Shown here: positions 61,775 to 64,000 of the stretch, in pieces
Position numbering within the stretch: the first letter of the stretch is position 1
Layout: each line of letters opens with the position of its first letter
NCBI GenBank assembly: GCA_013176395.1
Contig: JABMLP010000002.1
Location: 62,001-126,000, forward strand
Length of the DNA: 64,000 nucleotides
Direction of reading: 5' to 3'
Origin: Venturia oleaginea
Lineage: Eukaryota; Ascomycota; Dothideomycetes; Venturiales; Venturiaceae
Program-made: the position numbers and the translations under genes
Notes under the pieces: generated by a model
Databases searched by the model: none
Told to the model about the DNA's origin: nothing
What the model saw: only the letters and a program-made list of their open reading frames with translations

Positions 61775-64000
61775 TCAGTACTCAAAGTCATCATCAACAC
61801 TCGGCCCCTTGTTCTTCCCCACACTCTCCTGCCTCGAGTACATATCCGCAACCTGCCGGTTACTAGTAGCATCATCCGGTTTCTTGTCGTCACGAATCTT
61901 GATGAAGCGTGGGAATCTCAGTGAAACTCCCTTCCCATCCGCCTCAAGCACACCATGAGCAGCTCTGTAGCGGGGCGATAGTGTAAGATCAGCCGTCTTA
62001 ACTTCCCAAACGAACTTCGGCTCAAACCAAACATCAGGCTGATCTTTGTTGCCAGTGGAGTGATCATAGAAAGGTTTCGGTTTATCAATGACGATTTCGC
62101 TGAGTTGTTGGTGGAATTCAGCGAGGATTTCTTCGCTGAAGCCCGTGCCGATGTTGCAGACCGTTTCATAGGTTTGCTTCGAAGGATTGTAGCATGCAAG
62201 AAGGAAGGCACCATACCAGCTTGTTCGTTTACCACGTCCGAAGTATGCGCCCAGCACGACTAGGTCGAGGGAGTCGCCCACGCCAGAGAGGTAATCTTTC
62301 TTGACCTTGAGCCAATTCTGTGAGCGGCGGGAGGGTTCGTAATTCGATTCGATGCCGTCAAGCATTTTGACCATGAGACCTTCGCACCCTTCCTTGACTG
62401 AGTCTTCGAGTAGAACTTGGATCTCATCCAACTGGTTGCCATCGCCGTGCTTAGCGAAAGTGAATTCGCCCTCCGTCTCCTGGAAAGCAGAATGTAACTT
62501 CTCTCGTCGCTCGCGGAAAGACTTGTTCACCAACGCCTCTCCGTTAAGGAAGAGCAGATCAAACGCAAACACACAAACCTTGACTTTGATGTCCTCAACC
62601 TTGACATCCTTTCTCTTCCTCGTCATGAGTTGCTGGAATGGCAAAACTTTCTTCTCCGTGACATCCCAAGCAACAGCCTCACAGTCCATCACAAAGCTCT
62701 TCGTCCCATCCTTGACCCAGGTGGGAAGCTTGGCAAGAATATCAGGATACTTCTTACTCAGGTCTTCCGAGTTGCGCGAAAACACGTTGGCGATCCCCTT
62801 GTCACTCTTTCCCGCTTGCGGCACAGTTGTAGCGTACTGCATCGGGGAGTCATGGGCGACGAAGTGAATTTGGGCACGCTCACCATCGTACTTGTATTCG
62901 CAGGTAAAATCTTTACTGTCAAAGCGGTCGAGGACTTCTGTGATTGATTTGGTGGGTTTAGCAAGCATGGGCTTGAGCGGGACACCGGGTTGGAGTTTGC
63001 AATTTTCATGAAGGTTGTCGAGACCGTGGGCGAGAATGGCGGGGATAATGACTTCGTAGCTGGGGAGTTCGCTAGGTAGATTTTAGCGTATGAAATCCGT
63101 CTTGGTGATGAACAAGAGATACCTGTAGACCGACTTGAGAGTTGTCTCCCCTTTCGCCAACGCCTCAGTACTCGGCATCTTGCCACTCTTTTCGCGTACC
63201 CCATGGAAGACCAGAGCTTGCGCGAGAGCAACAAGAACAGTCTTCTCCGCGAGCCCTAACCTCAACTTGCCTTCTAGTGTCCGAACAATGAACTTGGCCT
63301 CACTTGGCCCACCCCTATCTTTCGTAATGTCAACCTTGCCAGCCTTGCTGTTTACATCAGCAGCAGATAGTATCTTCTTGATGGCATCAACTTTTCGGCC
63401 TTGAGAACCGTGGCCTTCCACGACAGCAATGGCGATGAGACTCTCGTGGACACCACGAACTGTTAACGTCTTGGGTTTGAACATGGTCGGTTGGTTGCCT
63501 CTACTTTTCGCTGCGACCATACCAAGATCACCAATCTCGTTCTGGTCTTTTTTGATGACCGCTAAACTTCGTCCGGTGGATTCACCAATAGCCTTCATAA
63601 TGAGTGACTCGCCAATGCCGAGCTCGATGCCCGAGTAATCTGCGGCCAGCTTGTTGATCATGAGCAGGATAGTTGGAAGAAGGTCGCCTGGTGTCAAGCG
63701 AAGGACCTGTTGTAGAAATCGATTGCAATGTGCCGCAATCTCAAGTCTCTTGGTTGTCATCTCGATCTTGGAGAATGCAGTGCAGAGAGCTGCGTATGGT
63801 ACAGGGTCACCAGCTTTCCAGTCGGGGTATAGATCTTTGTTTGTAGCTTGAAGAGTCTCCGCAACCTTCTTCCGCATTTTTGCAGCGACCTCTGGTTTCT
63901 CCTCGTCTTCTGATCCAGCCTCTGGTTCAGAAGCGACCTCATCTGCGTCATCTTCAACATCTTCTGACTTTGCTGCTGGTGAGTTTGTGGAGGCTGGCGG
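61775..64000 (-). CDS. CDC9/LIG1 homologue: ATP-dependent DNA ligase I (5' end beyond the window)
   Basis: DNA ligase I seals Okazaki fragments in the nucleus. The frame is open to the right window edge with an acidic N-terminal linker (EDVEDDADEVASEPEAGSED), then a DNA-binding domain (DLYPDWKAGDPVPYAALC, RFLQQVLRLTPGDLLPTILL, ELGIGESLIMKAIGESTGRS). A 51-base intron (63072-63122, donor GTATCT, acceptor CTAG) joins in phase to PSYEVIIPAILAHGLDNLHE. The adenylation domain has the nucleotidyl-transfer Lys in EYKYDGERAQIHF, then FVMDCEAVAWD, EGCEGLMVKML and NWLKVKKDYL. The OB-fold domain has YKTVCNIGTGF-like YETVCNIGTGFSEEI and LRFPRFIKIRDDK. The stop is TAA/TAG-type after DDDFEY at 61775. No lesion is visible. 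It marks the edge of a conserved region. Confidence 0.95.

Overview
The window reads as nuclear DNA of a filamentous ascomycete (Pezizomycotina). The grounds are short spliceable introns with GTANGT donors and TACTAAC-like branch points, a Zn2Cys6 regulator, a DHA2-type MFS transporter, a GT90 (CAP1/Cap10-like) glycosyltransferase, a PTH11/rhodopsin-like membrane protein, a fungal AAA ATPase with a DUF7025-type N-terminal half, a cytochrome P450 and a eukaryotic DNA ligase I. A leotiomycete is plausible, but this is inference. Most of the window is transposon-rich, and most of the host genes in it are broken.

Layout. 1-7.3 kb: Copia debris, then a Ty3/Gypsy chromovirus (Gypsy-1) without a recognisable 5' LTR. 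8.0-8.65 kb: a solo LTR in minus orientation holding a second solo LTR plus a perfect 224-bp inverted copy of it. 9.04-19.86 kb: a complete Ty3/Gypsy element (Gypsy-2; 176-bp LTRs, target duplication GCTAT) whose gag is split by an intact Copia element (10017-15255; identical 168-bp LTRs, target duplication ACAAT, one 1551-codon gag-pol frame). 20.4-24.1 kb: a decayed PIF/Harbinger transposase, the end of a pogo element, a two-copy 353-bp tandem repeat and a 5'-truncated LINE. 24.1-32.1 kb: an island of host genes with a small secreted cysteine-rich protein, a Zn2Cys6 transcription factor and an MFS transporter carrying two stop codons at expected Trp positions. 32.4-38.3 kb: a nearly full-length LINE on the minus strand. 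38.8-46.9 kb: remnants of a GH27 alpha-galactosidase, a GT90 glycosyltransferase, a Cys-rich gene, a gene split by a solo LTR and a rhodanese gene split by another solo LTR, mixed with several LTR families. 47.1-48.5 kb: a gene with a 12-bp minisatellite encoding NPDT/NPNS repeats. 48.8-50.6 kb: a pogo-type DNA transposon with intact ends and a broken transposase. 51.4-59 kb: a P450, an AAA ATPase pseudogene and a PTH11-like pseudogene. 61.8 kb to the end: DNA ligase I, minus strand, running off the window.

How it fits together. The region looks like a transposon nest that has eroded an accessory gene cluster. Nesting order can be read from the target duplications: Copia went into Gypsy-2, and Gypsy-2 went in just upstream of a sequence with a heat-shock-element array and a TATA box. 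The only fully convincing intact host genes are the Zn2Cys6 factor, DNA ligase I, probably the small secreted protein and perhaps the NPxx-repeat gene. I saw no RNA genes, CRISPR arrays or prokaryotic features. Frames and splice sites were read by eye; no alignment or search was run.
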